DNA of 64,000 nucleotides from Phycisphaerales bacterium. Lineage in GTDB: Bacteria; Planctomycetota; Phycisphaerae; UBA1845. Of the stretch, positions 16,660 to 24,069 are shown piece after piece. Numbering within the stretch: the stretch's first letter is position 1; the number at the start of each line of letters is the position of its first letter. Made by a program: the position numbers and the translations under genes. The notes under the pieces were generated by a model that worked only from the letters and a program-made list of their open reading frames with translations, was not told the DNA's origin and did no database searches. The stretch covers positions 101,023-165,022 of the forward strand of contig JACKHG010000010.1 of NCBI GenBank assembly GCA_020639115.1, given 5' to 3'.

Positions 16660-17708
16660 CTGAAAAACCGGTACCGGCCGTCGATCGCGTGCGCATACGC
16701 CCGCCGGATCAGTTCCTGGCCCGCGAACGCCATCACCAAGGCCAGCAGCGTACTCCGGGGCAGGTGGAAGTTTGTCAGCAGCACATCCACGCCGCCGAAT
16801 GCATACGGCGGATAGCAGAACAGGTCGGTCTCGCCCGCGTACGCCCCGCGCCATCTCGTCGCGTGCCACGCCGACTCCAGCACCCGCGCCGACGTCGTCC
16901 CCACCGCGAGGATCCGACCGCCGGCAGCGCGGATCGCGGTCAGATCAGCCGCAGCCTCCGCCGACATCTCCGCGTACTCGCGATGCATCACGTGGTCGGC
17001 CAGGTCTTCGACCTCCAGCGGCGCAAACGTGCCGTACCCCACGTGCAGCGTCACCCGCACGATCCGTACGCCCGCAGCCTCGACGCGTTGCAGAAGCTCC
17101 GGCGTGAAGTGCAGGCCCGCGGTCGGAGCAGCCACCGCGCCGTCGCGTTCCGCGTACACCGTCTGGTAGCGGGCCATGTCCGCAACGTCTTCCGCATCGT
17201 GCGACCGGTTGCGTTTGATGTAGGGCGGCAGCGGCATCCGCCCGACGACGCCCAGGATTTCCGCGGCGGATTCGTCCCCGGAAACCCGCAGCGTCCACCC
17301 GCCACGCTCCCCGCGACGCTCCGCCACGACTTCCCACCGCGTCGGCGCACCCGCGAATCCAAGCCGCTCCCCCTCCCGCAACCGCTGCGCCCCGCGCAGC
17401 AGCACTTGCCACCTGCCGTCCGCATCGGTCTGAAGAAACAGCCCCTCGATGTGCCCGCCGGTCGAACGCTCCAGTTCGAACTTCGCCGGCAGTACCCGAG
17501 TGTCGTTCAGCACCAGCGCGTCGCCGGCCCGCAGGTGCCTCGGCAAATCCTCAATCGACTCGTCCGCGAGGCTGCCGTCCGCGCGCTTCACCACGAGCAG
17601 CCGCGACGCCGACCGCTCCGTGGCTGGATGCTGCGCGATCAGTTCCTCCGGCAGCGCGTACTCCAGCTCGCGCGCTGCGAAATGCGGACGTTCCCCACTA
17701 CCTTGCAC
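16632..17708 (-). CDS. queA: tRNA preQ1(34) S-adenosylmethionine ribosyltransferase-isomerase
   Basis: 358 residues, the normal length. QueA transfers and rearranges the ribosyl group of S-adenosylmethionine to make epoxyqueuosine in the wobble position of GUN-anticodon tRNAs. Family motifs are the N-terminal LPEELIAQHPATERSASRLL, LVLNDTRVLPAKF, MPLPPYIKR, TAGLHFTPELL, VTLHVGYGTFAPL, GTTSARVLES and TDLFCYPPYAF. The C-terminus LLALVMAFAG plus the final YGDAMLIV is also typical. The gene stands alone and converges with the desulfhydrase-like gene. An imperfect hairpin (17809-17839) lies about 100 bp upstream. Confidence 0.96.
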   Translation of the reverse strand: MQGSGERPHFAARELEYALPEELIAQHPATERSASRLLVVKRADGSLADESIEDLPRHLRAGDALVLNDTRVLPAKFELERSTGGHIEGLFLQTDADGRWQVLLRGAQRLREGERLGFAGAPTRWEVVAERRGERGGWTLRVSGDESAAEILGVVGRMPLPPYIKRNRSHDAEDVADMARYQTVYAERDGAVAAPTAGLHFTPELLQRVEAAGVRIVRVTLHVGYGTFAPLEVEDLADHVMHREYAEMSAEAAADLTAIRAAGGRILAVGTTSARVLESAWHATRWRGAYAGETDLFCYPPYAFGGVDVLLTNFHLPRSTLLALVMAFAGQELIRRAYAHAIDGRYRFFSYGDAMLIV

Positions 17709-17808
17709 GTCAACGTTCCTCGTTTCCCAATATCAACACGCTGTTGCCTGGCGACCTCATTCGATGCCACGCGCAGAGTCCGATTTCCCGAGCGTAGCAC
17801 CCGCCAGC

Positions 17809-17839
17809 GCGTAAGTTAAGCGCCCCGCGCGGCTTACGC
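17809..17839. repeat. Hairpin upstream of queA
   Basis: GCGTAAG (17809-17815) pairs with CTTACGC (17833-17839), with an inner GCGC/GCGC helix. It is about 100 bp upstream of queA and could be an operator or leader structure. Confidence 0.4.
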
Positions 17840-18029
17840 CAACCCACGCCCCCTCGATAAAAGGAGCCGCCCCGGCCCGGCACATGCAGTTCCTCCCGAC
17901 GCCAGAGGTACCGCGCGCTGTATGCCATATGCGCCCAGCCCAACGCCGCGCCTGCGCGGCGACAGACTGGAGGTAGCACGGCACCAGAGCAGCATGAGCG
18001 CGGAGCCCGAACACGTGTGCGCGGCTCGT

Positions 18030-18180
18030 GAGCATCGCCTGCGCGGCGTGAAAGCATCGCCCACGCGGTGCCCGAGCAGCACCGCTGCGGCGTGCACGCA
18101 TCGCCCACGCATCGCCCGAGCAGCGCCAGCACGACGTGAGTGCACTGCCCACGCGGTACACGAGCAGCGCCCGAGCAGTA
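18030..18180. repeat. Degenerate interspersed repeats (GCATCGCC / CGAGCAGC)
   Basis: Imperfect copies begin at about 18032, 18054, 18099 and 18142. Each has a GCATCGCCC or GCACTGCCC head, and most have a CGAGCAGC tail. Spacing is irregular (22-45 bp) and there are no unique spacers of constant length, so this is not a CRISPR array. Confidence 0.5.
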
Positions 18181-18414
18181 CTTGCGCAGCGCGCGAACGA
18201 AGCCCGCAGCGGCGCCGAGTGTGAACGACAGTCGAGCGGCGCATCGGTGGCGTTGGAGTGAGCGTTCGTGGCAGGGCGCCACGCCGTCAGGTCGCGGCGT
18301 CAGGCCGGCCTTGCGCGTCCGTGAATCTGTGCGCTCCGCTCGCGCCGCGGTCACAGAACCCGCGCCCCAGACATTGGGTTGGCGCGGCGGTTGGGCAGGC
18401 CGCGGGCACGCGGA

Positions 18415-18474
18415 GACTGCGACCGAGTCAGCGTGCCTCGTAGCGACTGCGACCGAGTCGGCGTGCCCCGTATG
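18415..18474. repeat. Two tandem copies of a 30-bp unit
   Basis: Copies 18415-18444 and 18445-18474 both start GACTGCGACCGAGTC and differ at only a few positions. The 30-bp unit is a multiple of three, but no credible reading frame uses it. Confidence 0.65.
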
Positions 18475-18781
18475 CGCGAGCCCTGCGCGCCGCGCATTGG
18501 TTTTTTGCGAACGGCCCATCCGCTGTTCGCCTGTCGCCGGTGGTGCAATCCGCCCGTTGCCCTTCCGGCCGTTCCTCTCGCGCCAGCGCACCGCTCTCAG
18601 CACCGGGTTCTGGTGCTCGGACTCAGTGGCTGGTGCGGCGGCTGTACCCGGCGGACACACACGCAGACTGCGCACGCGCAGACTGCGCCAGAGCCCGGCA
18701 TCGCTCACGCGCGAGGTGTCTCACGTTCCACGGACCTTCGGCCAGCCCGCGCTGCGCCGGAATCACGGAGAAGGAGCCGAT

Positions 18782-19237
18782 TTGTTACCGCCCCGCGTCC
18801 AACCCATCGGCCTGCAGACACCGACTGCCGCGGTGCTCACCCAGCTCGCGCGCTGCCTCGCCGAAGGCTCGTGCCAGCCCCGTACAATCTGGGTTGGCTG
18901 CCCCTGGTACTTGGCACTCCCCCTCGCCAGTTGCCTCCGCGGCTGGCGCGCCCGCTTCCTCCTCAGCGCCCCTGGGATGCCCGGTGACGATGCACCCGCT
19001 CAGACCCTCGCCGGCGTCACCCGCGCCGCCCTGGCTGCTTACGGTTCAACCAACCCCACCGCACCTGCAACCATCGAACTCACCCCGCCACCAGCCGATG
19101 CCCACCGCCGGCTCAAGGGCCTGAACCTCCAGTGGCCTTCCACCCGCCACAACGAAGTAATCCGCGTCTACGACACCCACCCCCGACCGCCGCAGCCCAT
19201 CATCGTCCCCGGCGCGCTCTTCGACCTCATGATCTGA
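18782..19237 (+). CDS. Small protein with TTG start, unknown function
   Basis: 151 residues if started at the TTG at 18782, which has an excellent AAGGAG ribosome site (18771-18776) exactly 5 bases upstream. The product starts MLPPRVQPIGLQTPTAAV and includes TIWVGCPWYLALPLASCL and LKGLNLQWPSTRHNEVIRVY, and it ends GALFDLMI. Composition is ordinary for a globular protein, unlike the surrounding repeat-rich frames. I recognise no family. The stop codon lies inside the first unit of a 21-bp tandem repeat (19231-19356). A longer in-frame extension upstream is possible but reads through the low-complexity region. Confidence 0.6.
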   Translation: MLPPRVQPIGLQTPTAAVLTQLARCLAEGSCQPRTIWVGCPWYLALPLASCLRGWRARFLLSAPGMPGDDAPAQTLAGVTRAALAAYGSTNPTAPATIELTPPPADAHRRLKGLNLQWPSTRHNEVIRVYDTHPRPPQPIIVPGALFDLMI

Positions 19238-19356
19238 CGCGTCGGCCTTACGATCCGACGCCTGCGCCTGACGATCTGACTTCACTGTGTCGGGATCTGA
19301 CTCCTCGGCGAGGGAATCTGACTCCTCGGCGCGAGGATCTCACCATCGCCGTTCCA
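19231..19356. repeat. 21-bp tandem repeat overlapping a stop codon
   Basis: Five units of exactly 21 bp start at 19231, 19252, 19273, 19294 and 19315, each opening GATCTGAC or a near variant; a sixth partial unit starts at 19336. The third to fifth units share TGACTCCTCGGCG-like cores. The first unit contains the TGA stop of the gene at 18782-19237. Confidence 0.8.
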
Positions 19357-19465
19357 CGGCCCCAAGCCCCACCGCGCCGCCATGTCCAATCCGCCCCGCG
19401 CATTCCCCAAGCCGGGCCGCCCTGAGTCGTACAAAGCCGAGCCGCGCCAATCCGTACCGTACTGA

Positions 19466-19500
19466 TCAGAGCCGCGAGCGCAAGCGAGCGGGCTGAAACT
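19466..19500. repeat. REP-like dispersed element, copy 1
   Basis: The sequence TCAGAGCCGCGAGCGC followed by AAGCGAGCGGGCTGAAAC. Related copies are at 31675-31700 and 40102-40135. The CCGC...GCGG ends can pair, so it resembles a small palindromic intergenic repeat. Confidence 0.6.
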
Positions 19501-19695
19501 CGGGCGCGAAGTTCGCCCCGGCTCCCAGTTGAAACAAGCCGAAATAGAATCTGCCTTTGCAGCCGACGACGCCGACCCAAGCCCTGAGAAACGCAACGCC
19601 AACGAGGCGGCTGAAACTCCGACGCGAAGTTCACCCCGGCCCACGAAGGAAACGATCCGAAATCCGGTCCGCCTTCGCAGTCGACAACGCCGACC
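19491..19695. repeat. Imperfect 87-bp direct duplication
   Basis: Copies 19491-19577 and 19609-19695 have the same length and both run from GGCTGAAACT to ACGCCGACC, with roughly three-quarters identity by eye. The first copy directly abuts the REP-like element. Confidence 0.6.
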
Positions 19696-20061
19696 GCATC
19701 GCGGTGGACTACCACCGCACACGAACCTGCTTTCAACACACGCCCAAGACCTACGCACTCGCCTGTGCAACACGCTCCTCGGGTGGCGGCAGACCTTGGC
19801 AAGGGTCAGCGGCGACCACCGGACCGGTCCGTCCTTTCGACCGATGGCGCTCCCTCGACCGGGGCCCAACTTGGCTTGCGCCACCGGGCTCCGCTTTCGG
19901 CGCACGCCCCATAGCGCTCCGGAGCCCGGCTGTGATTCGAACCCCTTAGACGGACTGAGCCCACCCACGTGCGCTCTGAATCCTCCACCGGCTGCCAACA
20001 CTTGGCGACGAACATCCCAAGTCGAACCGCCCCGGGCAGCTTGCCGTCCCCCAAGGCAATG

Positions 20062-20520
20062 TCAGCCGTTGCGCGTTCTCCCACACCGCCGCAGAAAGAC
20101 ATCGCTCCCGCCGAACACGATCACCCCGACAAGCCCCAGATTCGGATGATCGAACATAAGTGCCTGGCGATTGAAGCCATCACCCACGAGACCAAAGAGG
20201 ACACACGCCAGCGAGATGAGCGCACCAGCGACGCACAGCCCGTGCAGCCGCTTCCGGCGATAGGATACGAGCGACGACAGAGCCAGTTCGCGCCGGTACG
20301 CCAGCAGCACCACGAACAGCAGCGCCGCCTGCACCGTCGCCATCATCGTCAGAGCCTGGTACGCCGGCACGCTCAGGTACGCCGGCTCCCACGCCATCGT
20401 CGTCAACATGCGTACGGCGTCGAACACGAACAGCAGAAGCCCGAGCAGCACCAGCCCGGCGACGCGCAACGACGCTCCAACCGTCGGACGCGCCAGAGGC
20501 GGCAGAGATTCACTGGCCAT
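20062..20520 (-). CDS. Small multi-pass membrane protein, unknown function
   Basis: 152 residues with four hydrophobic helices: SLRVAGLVLLGLLLFVFDAV, ALTMMATVQAALLFVVLLA, LCVAGALISLACVLFGLVG and LGLVGVIVFGGSDVFL. The N-terminus (MASESLPPLARPTV) is hydrophilic and there is no cleavable signal, so it is an integral inner-membrane protein. Tyr/Arg-rich loops suggest a positive-inside topology. The start chosen is the ATG immediately before this layout; the ribosome site is weak. It lies 131 bp downstream of lexA on the same strand and could be co-transcribed. No family is recognised. Confidence 0.75.
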   Translation of the reverse strand: MASESLPPLARPTVGASLRVAGLVLLGLLLFVFDAVRMLTTMAWEPAYLSVPAYQALTMMATVQAALLFVVLLAYRRELALSSLVSYRRKRLHGLCVAGALISLACVLFGLVGDGFNRQALMFDHPNLGLVGVIVFGGSDVFLRRCGRTRNG

Positions 20521-20651
20521 ATCACAAGTGCGCCAATCAGGACTCGGCAACCGCGCCTGCAGGGTCTGCCGGACCGAACAACGATCGCGAACGCTGTGCT
20601 CTGGATGACGCCCCGCGGTTGCACGAAACCTGCGACCCGACTCCGCCGACC

Positions 20652-21281
20652 TCACAGTCGCCGGATCACGCCGATCACGATCCCCTGGATGTCCACGCGG
20701 TCGGCGTAAATCGGCTCAAAAGCGTCGTTTGCCGGCTGCAACCGGATGCGATCCTTCTCGCGGTAGAAGGTCTTCAGCGTCGCCTCGCCGTCCGGCAACA
20801 GTGCCACGACCGTGTCACCATTCCGCGCCGTGTTGCGCCGCTCGACGACGACGTAGTCGCCGTCGCGGATCTGCTCGTCGATCATGCTGTCGCCCCGCAC
20901 GCGCAGCACAAAAGTGTCCGCGTTCGACGCGAACACTTCCTCCAGGTCGAGCGTTTCGGGATTCTCGACCGCCTCCAGCGGCAGACCGGCGGCTATCCGC
21001 CCCACCAGCGGAAGCAGGGTGGGACGCTCATCCGGAAACTGCGCCGCCCCAGTCACTTCCAAAGAGCGTGCCCTGTGCGCTGACCGGCGCAGCAACCCCT
21101 TCCGTACGAGCGTGTCGACGTGCTCGAACACGGTGACCTTCGATATGCCGAGCGCGTCGGCCAACTCCTGCATCGTCGGGGAATAGCCATGACTGCGCTG
21201 ATGGTCCCGGATGCGCGTCAGAATCTCGAGCTGCCGCGGCGTGATCTGCCGCGTCGCATTCCCGCGCCGCGCTGTTGCCAT
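20652..21281 (-). CDS. lexA: LexA-family SOS repressor
   Basis: 209 residues. LexA represses DNA-damage genes and cleaves itself when stimulated by RecA filaments. The N-terminal winged helix contains TPRQLEILTRIRDH and SPTMQELADALGISKVTVFEH (recognition helix about residues 44-56). The autocleavage site is Ala98-Gly99 in GRIAAGLP. The catalytic Ser132 is in RGDSMID and Lys170 in GEATLKTF. All key residues are present, so it should be active. The start has GGAGG 8 bases upstream. A strong palindromic promoter (22508-22560) reads toward it from 1.2 kb upstream; a nearer promoter was not found. Confidence 0.96.
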   Translation of the reverse strand: MATARRGNATRQITPRQLEILTRIRDHQRSHGYSPTMQELADALGISKVTVFEHVDTLVRKGLLRRSAHRARSLEVTGAAQFPDERPTLLPLVGRIAAGLPLEAVENPETLDLEEVFASNADTFVLRVRGDSMIDEQIRDGDYVVVERRNTARNGDTVVALLPDGEATLKTFYREKDRIRLQPANDAFEPIYADRVDIQGIVIGVIRRL

Positions 21282-21690
21282 TGCCCACCTCCGTGTTCGC
21301 GTTACCTGACCCTGCTCGTGTAATGCCTGTGACCGGCGCAACAACCCGCGCCGATACATCCTTGCCCGTCGACCCCAATGGCTGCCCCGTCGCATCGCGG
21401 CCGACGACCGTCTCCAGCCGGCCCCGAACGACCAACGGAACGTCGTCACCCCTGACCGCTACTTCGCTGCCTGCCTCGATCCGGCCATGGCCCTGCATAC
21501 CGCGGACTGCCGCGCAGCGCACGCTCTGACGGACCAGCGACGTCGAGGCCGCCCGAGCGTACACCGTCGCCCAGGCTGCACCAAACTGCCGGGCGCGACG
21601 GAGCGCACGCGCACTCAGCTCATCGCTCCAATCCAGCGCGCCGATGAGCCACTGGCCCAGGACATCCAGAGCAGCCTCGATCTGGATCAT
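21028..21690 (-). CDS. Possible protein-coding gene overlapping lexA
   Basis: Frame of 220 residues starting MIQIEAALDVLGQWLIGALD, with a purine-rich GGAGGGGG ribosome site about 9 bases upstream. The first 135 residues have plausible protein composition (for example VPLVVRGRLETVV and STGKDVSARVVAPVTG). The last 85 overlap the first 254 bp of lexA on the same strand in another frame, which argues that the true end was lost or that the frame is fortuitous. The same frame stays open upstream to an ATG at 22401 that also has a GGAGG site, and this extension contains in-frame 12-bp and 15-bp repeats. No family is recognised; treat it as tentative. Confidence 0.35.
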   Translation of the reverse strand: MIQIEAALDVLGQWLIGALDWSDELSARALRRARQFGAAWATVYARAASTSLVRQSVRCAAVRGMQGHGRIEAGSEVAVRGDDVPLVVRGRLETVVGRDATGQPLGSTGKDVSARVVAPVTGITRAGSGNANTEVGNGNSAARECDAADHAAAARDSDAHPGPSAQSWLFPDDAGVGRRARHIEGHRVRARRHARTEGVAAPVSAQGTLFGSDWGGAVSG

Positions 21691-22011
21691 CAAGCTGCCC
21701 CCTCCCACGCTCTGCGGCAACGCTAGCGCACAGCTACCCGCGGCGTCCCACGCCCTCGGCTGGTTCCGAGCGGAGCGGCTACTTCCAGCCCCTGCCGCGA
21801 CGACCCGGACCTGACCGTGTCGGGGTGAGACCCGCACGCGCGGCATCCACCGCGAGCCCTGGCGTCCTGTCCGCTCTGCCGCGCGACCACCGAAAGCGCT
21901 GGATCCCTCGAAACCACCGGATCCGGCTCGCTGGCGACCGACTGACTGGCTGGCAGCGCGTGCCGCACCAGCCGAAACACGTCCGGCCGAACCGCCTCTG
22001 TCAGAAGCACC

Positions 22012-22071
22012 GCCGACCGTCGCATCGCCGACCGTCGCATCGCAGGCCGTCGCATCGCGAGTCCGATCGTC
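22012..22071. repeat. 15-bp tandem repeat
   Basis: Units GCCGACCGTCGCATC at 22012-22026 and 22027-22041 are identical, 22042-22056 differs at few positions and 22057-22071 is degenerate. In the leftward open frame it would encode DATVG-like pentapeptides. Confidence 0.75.
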
Positions 22072-22271
22072 TGCCGAATTGTCGGGGAGGCGGTCGTCCC
22101 GCACCCGCCGATGCCCAGCGGCTGTTGAATCCGCAACTCGGGAATCAACAGATGAATAAAGAGTCGGCCCCGGAAGCCACGCGGTCCGGAAGTCACCTCC
22201 GGGGCCGATAAGACACAATGGAATTGCGGCGTTCGCCTGATCGGATGCCGACACCGGGTCATTCACAGCGT

Positions 22272-22343
22272 CGATCGCTGTGTCGATCGCTGTGTCGATC
22301 GCTGTGTCGATCGCTGTGTCGATCGCTGTGTCGACTACTGTGT
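22272..22343. repeat. 12-bp tandem repeat, five perfect copies
   Basis: CGATCGCTGTGT is repeated perfectly five times from 22272 to 22331 and once degenerately to 22343. In the leftward open frame it encodes (DTAI)5. Each unit contains the palindrome CGATCG. Confidence 0.9.
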
Positions 22344-22507
22344 GAGCACTGCCCGCTCCACACCGAACGCCGTCGCGGAAACTGCTGTCGTCCTGACGCA
22401 TGATCTCCTCCCGCCGGCCTCGCGTTCTCCGCACCCGAACGACGAAGCCGCTGCGCGGCCTCCGTGCACCGCAGCCCCTGACAGGCGCCCGACCGACCCG
22501 CTCCGAG

Positions 22508-22560
22508 CGTTCGCAACCTGTTAGGTACCGAAGTATAACCTAACATTGTCCGAACGTCAA
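22508..22560 (-). promoter_or_regulatory. Sigma-70 promoter overlapped by a two-tier palindrome
   Basis: Leftward -35 TTGACG (22555-22560) and -10 TATACT (22532-22537) are 17 bp apart. A symmetric pair of inverted repeats covers the promoter: inner arms TGTTAGGT/ACCTAACA (22519-22526 and 22538-22545, 11 bp apart) and outer arms CGTTCG/CGAACG (22508-22513 and 22551-22556), each 5 bp from the inner arm. This is the layout of a strong operator. LexA, whose gene is downstream, is the obvious candidate; this is untested. Confidence 0.75.
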
Positions 22561-22611
22561 AAGGAAGTTGAGATTTTTTGTCAGATGGCTGGCGGCGGGC
22601 GCGTAGCGCGC

Positions 22612-22650
22612 AAAAAGATGCGCACGCCACCCGACTCGGGCGGCGTGCGC
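22612..22650 (-). terminator. Intrinsic terminator of the XRE-type gene
   Basis: GCGCACGCC (22620-22628) pairs with GGCGTGCGC (22642-22650), with an inner CCCGA/TCGGG helix. Read leftward, TCTTTTTG follows. It lies 134 bp past the stop at 22784 and insulates the lexA-side unit. Confidence 0.85.
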
Positions 22651-22783
22651 CGCATCGTGCGTCATTGGATGTATGGACAGGGTCTCGCCGAGCGTAGACG
22701 CCAACTCGTATATCCCAGCCGATCTCCTTGCAGAGTCGCCCGGTTTGCCCGAGCCCTACGGCGCAGCCCGTCCAAGCTCGAGG

Positions 22784-23125
22784 CTAGCGACGGGCTTTCT
22801 TGCGCTTCGCGGACTTCGCGGTCTTCGCCTTACGTCCCGCTGCCGGCCGCGTCTTCCGTGCCCCGGCCTTGGCGCCGCCGCTCCGGGCCGCGCCGGCCTT
22901 GATCGCCCCGCCCTTGTTCGGCTCGAGTACGAGCTCGTAGCCCAGCACGCGGGCGAGCCGCTGGGCTGTCTTCAGCCGCATCGACTCCTGCTTGCCGAGC
23001 ATGAAGCACGAGAGCGTGCCCTCGTCCATCTTGGCGGCGCGGCAGATCTTGTTCTGCGGCAACCCGCTCGCCTTGATCTCCTGCCGCAACTGCTCTTCCA
23101 TCGGTCTGTTGCTCTTCTTGGCCAT
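22784..23125 (-). CDS. XRE-type helix-turn-helix protein with basic tail
   Basis: 113 residues. The N-terminal 70 residues form a Cro/C1-type HTH: LRQEIKASGLPQNKICRAA, then MDEGTLSCFMLGKQ, then MRLKTAQRLARVLG. The remaining 40 residues are a Lys/Arg/Ala tail (ending KSAKRKKARR) like those of histone-H1-like proteins, which could strengthen non-specific DNA binding. The start at MAKKSNRP has GGGAGG 7 bases upstream; an upstream in-frame ATG gives an unlikely extension. It resembles small single-gene HTH regulators rather than a toxin-antitoxin antitoxin, since no partner is adjacent. It ends in its own terminator. Confidence 0.85.
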   Translation of the reverse strand: MAKKSNRPMEEQLRQEIKASGLPQNKICRAAKMDEGTLSCFMLGKQESMRLKTAQRLARVLGYELVLEPNKGGAIKAGAARSGGAKAGARKTRPAAGRKAKTAKSAKRKKARR

Positions 23126-23912
23126 GTAGTGCCTCCCGTTTCGGCGTGCGTCCGACGGCGCCGTGAGCAAAACGTCGCCGCCGACCAGTGAACCTGCCTC
23201 AACCCCGACCTTGTGCGCCGACACGCCGTCATCGTGCGCTGCGGAGTCGTGCAGCGTCGCCGTCGATGTGCCAAAGCCTATCCACAGCGACGGTCCCGAC
23301 CATTACACCTGCGATTTCCGAAAGGCAAACGCAGGGGTAAACGCAACCAACGCTCTCCCCGACGGCGAGCGCTTCACTACCGCACATCGCCGACTGCCCC
23401 GAGGGAGAGACGGGCAGGCTGGGCCTGCCCACCACGCCCGACCGGCTCGCAACCACCGCCCCGGGCATGGCCAAAACCACATGCACTATACTCCTTGGGC
23501 GATGAATGTGCCATCCATTTAGAAAATTGCAAGCTCGAATATTGAATATATCGCAATGGGGTGAAGCCGCTACCTCGTCGCTTCGCGCCAGACGTTCAGG
23601 CGTGTAGAACCCCAAGAACGGAAATTCACAAGCGCCGGGCGCCCCGCGCACCACGCCGCGGACCCCGCGAGTGACGCCCCCGAACCATCACCGCCATGAA
23701 GTGACACTGTGTAAAGAAGCCCCATGACCATTCCCAATCCGCGCGGACACATTTCGCCAGATCCCCCGGCGCCGCCCCGCGCACCCACCACGCACCTGGC
23801 CCTCGCCCCCTGCCCCGACCTCCTCGCTGGCAAAATAGGCGAACCGCAATCTCCGGTTGATTTCCTGCCTCATGGGCTCGAAAATGGCCTTCGCAGCGTC
23901 ACCAACGCCGCT
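23126..23912. other. Intergenic region before tRNA-Arg, no gene seen
   Basis: 787 bp. A clearly A/T-richer island lies at 23480-23560, with several TATA-like strings, but no -35/-10 pair stands out. Frames on both strands have poor composition. Confidence 0.5.
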
Positions 23913-23985
23913 GCGCCAGTAGCTCAGGGGATAGAGCATCGGATTTCTAATCCGACGGTCGCAGGTTCGAATCCTGCCTGGCGCG
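23913..23985 (+). tRNA. tRNA-Arg (anticodon UCU)
   Basis: 73 nt. Acceptor arms GCGCCAG and CTGGCGC pair fully, with discriminator G. The D-arm contains AGCTCAGGGGATAGAGC. The anticodon stem TCGGA/TCCGA encloses loop TTTCTAA, giving anticodon TCT, which reads AGA/AGG arginine codons. The T-arm is GCAGG-TTCGAAT-CCTGC. The 3' CCA is not encoded, so it must be added enzymatically. These codons are rare in a genome this GC-rich. Confidence 0.97.
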
Positions 23986-24069
23986 TACCCGCAGCCCCCG
24001 GGCTGATATGGTCTGTGCAGCCTCACCCGACGGCGACCGGCGGATGCCGCGCGATGGATTTTGCGTTCA

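Larger units (their letters stand above)
17709..18781. other. Repeat-rich region without a convincing gene
   Basis: 1,073 bp. Long frames exist on both strands but their products are Arg/Ala/Cys/Ser-rich and look like noise from GC-rich repeats. Visible structure includes a hairpin at 17809-17839 (GCGTAAG/CTTACGC), four degenerate copies of a GCATCGCCCACGCGG...CGAGCAGC motif in 18030-18180, and a 30-bp tandem duplication at 18415-18474. Confidence 0.6.
19238..20061. other. Repeat-bearing intergenic region
   Basis: 824 bp. It holds the 21-bp repeats, a dispersed REP-like element (19466-19500) and an imperfect 87-bp duplication. Frames on both strands are open but have noise-like composition. 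No RNA gene was recognised. Confidence 0.55.
21691..22783. other. Region with short tandem repeats, promoter and terminator
   Basis: 1,093 bp between the tentative gene and the XRE regulator. It contains tandem 15-bp units (22012-22071), tandem 12-bp units (22272-22343), a palindromic promoter (22508-22560) and an intrinsic terminator (22612-22650). One leftward frame from an ATG at 22401 is open throughout, but its codon third positions are less GC-rich than in neighbouring genes. Confidence 0.55.

Noticed and set aside
18030..18180. Interspersed repeats considered as a CRISPR array
   Set aside because: Repeats are imperfect and spacing is irregular; no cas genes in the window.
17710..18708. 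Leftward 332-codon frame between queA and the TTG-start gene
   Set aside because: Composition is noise-like (Arg/Cys/Ser/Ala), it covers the degenerate repeats, and there is no ribosome site or recognisable domain.
19925..19960. GATTCGAACCCC string resembling a tRNA T-loop on the opposite strand
   Set aside because: The flanking bases cannot form the five-pair T stem and no acceptor or anticodon arm is present.
22272..22343. 12-bp repeats considered as a CRISPR array
   Set aside because: The units abut with no spacers and are too short; it is a plain minisatellite.
23480..23530. TGGCAC-N5-TCGC string as a sigma-54 promoter (leftward)
   Set aside because: The -12 element lacks the required TTGC and no gene follows at a suitable distance.
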